From: an uncultured Oscillospiraceae bacterium
GTDB taxonomy: Bacteria; Bacillota; Clostridia; Oscillospirales; Acutalibacteraceae
Reading direction: 5' to 3'
Length of the DNA: 7,324 nucleotides
NCBI GenBank assembly: GCA_900545625.1
Contig: UQZS01000071.1
Location: forward strand, 1 to 7,324
A program made the translations under genes and the position numbers. Numbering within the stretch: the first letter of the stretch is position 1; each line of letters starts with the position of its first letter. Positions 6,800 to 7,324 of the stretch are shown one piece after another. The notes under the pieces were generated by a model. It saw nothing but the letters and a program-made list of their open reading frames with translations, was not told where the DNA came from and did not search any database.

Positions 6800-6826
6800 T
6801 TATAGCGTGTAAACGATCCGTGTCAA
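6799..6826 (-). promoter_or_regulatory. Consensus sigma-70-type promoter of the marR-ABC-ABC operon
   Basis: On the minus strand a perfect -35 TTGACA (6826-6821) is followed after 16 bases by a perfect -10 TATAAT (6804-6799). Transcription should start about 6792, giving a leader of about 45 bases. Such a strong promoter suggests that the operon is controlled mainly by repression through the overlapping palindromes. Confidence 0.92.
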
Positions 6827-6859
6827 GAGAAATGTTCTTATAGGATGCGAAGCGGGAAA

Positions 6860-6890
6860 GCTCCGGCTGTTCTGACCGAACAACCGGAGC
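6860..6890 (-). terminator. Hairpin after ilvB, probable terminator
   Basis: On the minus strand GCTCCGGTTGTT (6890-6879) pairs with AACAGCCGGAGC (6871-6860) over 12 base pairs with one T-G wobble and a 7-base loop, followed by only TTT and then CCCGC. The hairpin starts 15 bases after the ilvB stop. The poor T-run makes termination less certain than at the other two sites. An additional 10-bp outer pairing (6850-6859 with 6910-6919) is described under findings. Confidence 0.65.
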
Positions 6891-6904
6891 CAAAAATAGT
6901 TGAT

Positions 6905-7324
6905 TTAATTTTCCCGCTTGTAGCACTGCTTTTCGCAGGTCGCACAGGAATCGGCAAGCAGTATGCTGTCCACGGTCCTGCCCGCCGGGATCATCGGCAC
7001 GACGCGCGCATCCTTTTGGATGTCACAGGCGATCCAAACGGGGCCGTCCGCCTGCTGCGCCGCCTTATACGCCGCCTTGAACTCTTCGAGCGTATGCGCA
7101 TGGTAGCCCTTGCCGCCGAAGCCCTCGATCACCTTGACGAAATCCGTTTGCCGTTCGGGATCGGTTTGGGAATAGCGTTTGCCGTAAAAGCAGGTCTGCC
7201 ACTGGCGCACCATGCCGAGCACGCGGTTATCAAAGATCACAGTGATGATCGGCAGGTGGTTGCTGACCGCCGTGCACGCCTCGTTTAAGTTCATGTGGAA
7301 AGAACCGTCGCCCGTGATATGTAC
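6905..7324 (-). CDS. ilvB: Acetolactate synthase large subunit, C-terminal end (5' part outside the window)
   Basis: The frame is open from the right window edge to a TAA at 6907-6905 and gives 139 residues. The thiamine diphosphate/Mg-binding motif begins with GDGSFHMN (visible residues 5-12) and closes about 25 residues later at VIFDNRVLGMVRQWQ, where DN replaces the more usual NN. FYGKRYSQTD and the GP.WIACDI strand follow, as in the large subunit. The enzyme condenses pyruvate with pyruvate or 2-ketobutyrate, the first committed step of branched-chain amino acid synthesis; FAD- and substrate-binding parts lie outside the window. The last residues are unusual: three cysteines in the pattern CxxCxxxC (visible residues 127, 130, 134) just before the stop. 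A catabolic acetolactate synthase or a related ThDP enzyme cannot be fully excluded from the C-terminus alone, but the match to IlvB is good. Confidence 0.9.
   Translation of the reverse strand, partial: VHITGDGSFHMNLNEACTAVSNHLPIITVIFDNRVLGMVRQWQTCFYGKRYSQTDPERQTDFVKVIEGFGGKGYHAHTLEEFKAAYKAAQQADGPVWIACDIQKDARVVPMIPAGRTVDSILLADSCATCEKQCYKREN

Noticed and set aside
6773..6813. A divergent plus-strand promoter using the TTGACA inside the operator palindromes
   Set aside because: No acceptable -10 box lies 16-18 bases downstream of either copy, and there is no plus-strand gene to serve.

Overview
The window looks like a piece of a chromosome from a moderately high-GC Firmicute, probably a gut clostridium of the Oscillospiraceae/Ruminococcaceae kind. 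This is inferred from the strong AGGAGG-type ribosome binding sites, compact operons, the clostridial-type heterodimeric ABC exporter pair and overall codon use. No rRNA or other phylogenetic marker is present, so the lineage stays a guess. Nearly all of the sequence is accounted for: six protein genes (two cut by the window edges), three terminators or terminator-like hairpins, one strong and one weak promoter, and a pair of operator palindromes. I see no tRNA, CRISPR array, insertion sequence, integrase or attachment site.

Layout. (1) 1-258, plus strand: the C-terminal end of dihydroxy-acid dehydratase (ilvD), closed by a 13-bp hairpin terminator. (2) 442-2681, plus strand: a two-gene operon encoding a 509-residue membrane protein made of two DUF1538 units, followed by a 228-residue protein made of two PII-like units. 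It ends at a perfect 15-bp hairpin at 2695-2729. (3) 2738-6748, minus strand: a three-gene operon read right to left, a MarR-family repressor followed by the two halves of a heterodimeric ABC exporter. Both junctions overlap. Its promoter has perfect TTGACA and TATAAT boxes, and two copies of the palindrome TTGACATGTCAA lie on and just downstream of the -10 box. (4) 6905-7324, minus strand: the C-terminal end of the acetolactate synthase large subunit (ilvB), followed by a hairpin.

How the parts work together. The MarR-ABC-ABC unit is a self-contained efflux cassette: the repressor probably binds the two palindromes, silences its own operon, and releases when a ligand (perhaps the exported compound) is sensed. 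The exporter has one degenerate and one canonical ATP site. The DUF1538/PII-like unit is probably an ion transporter with its own dedicated signalling protein. Both proteins are internally duplicated, and the PII halves lack the usual PII hallmarks, which makes this the least explained and most interesting part of the window. The two branched-chain amino acid genes at the edges point toward each other, with these two unrelated units between them.
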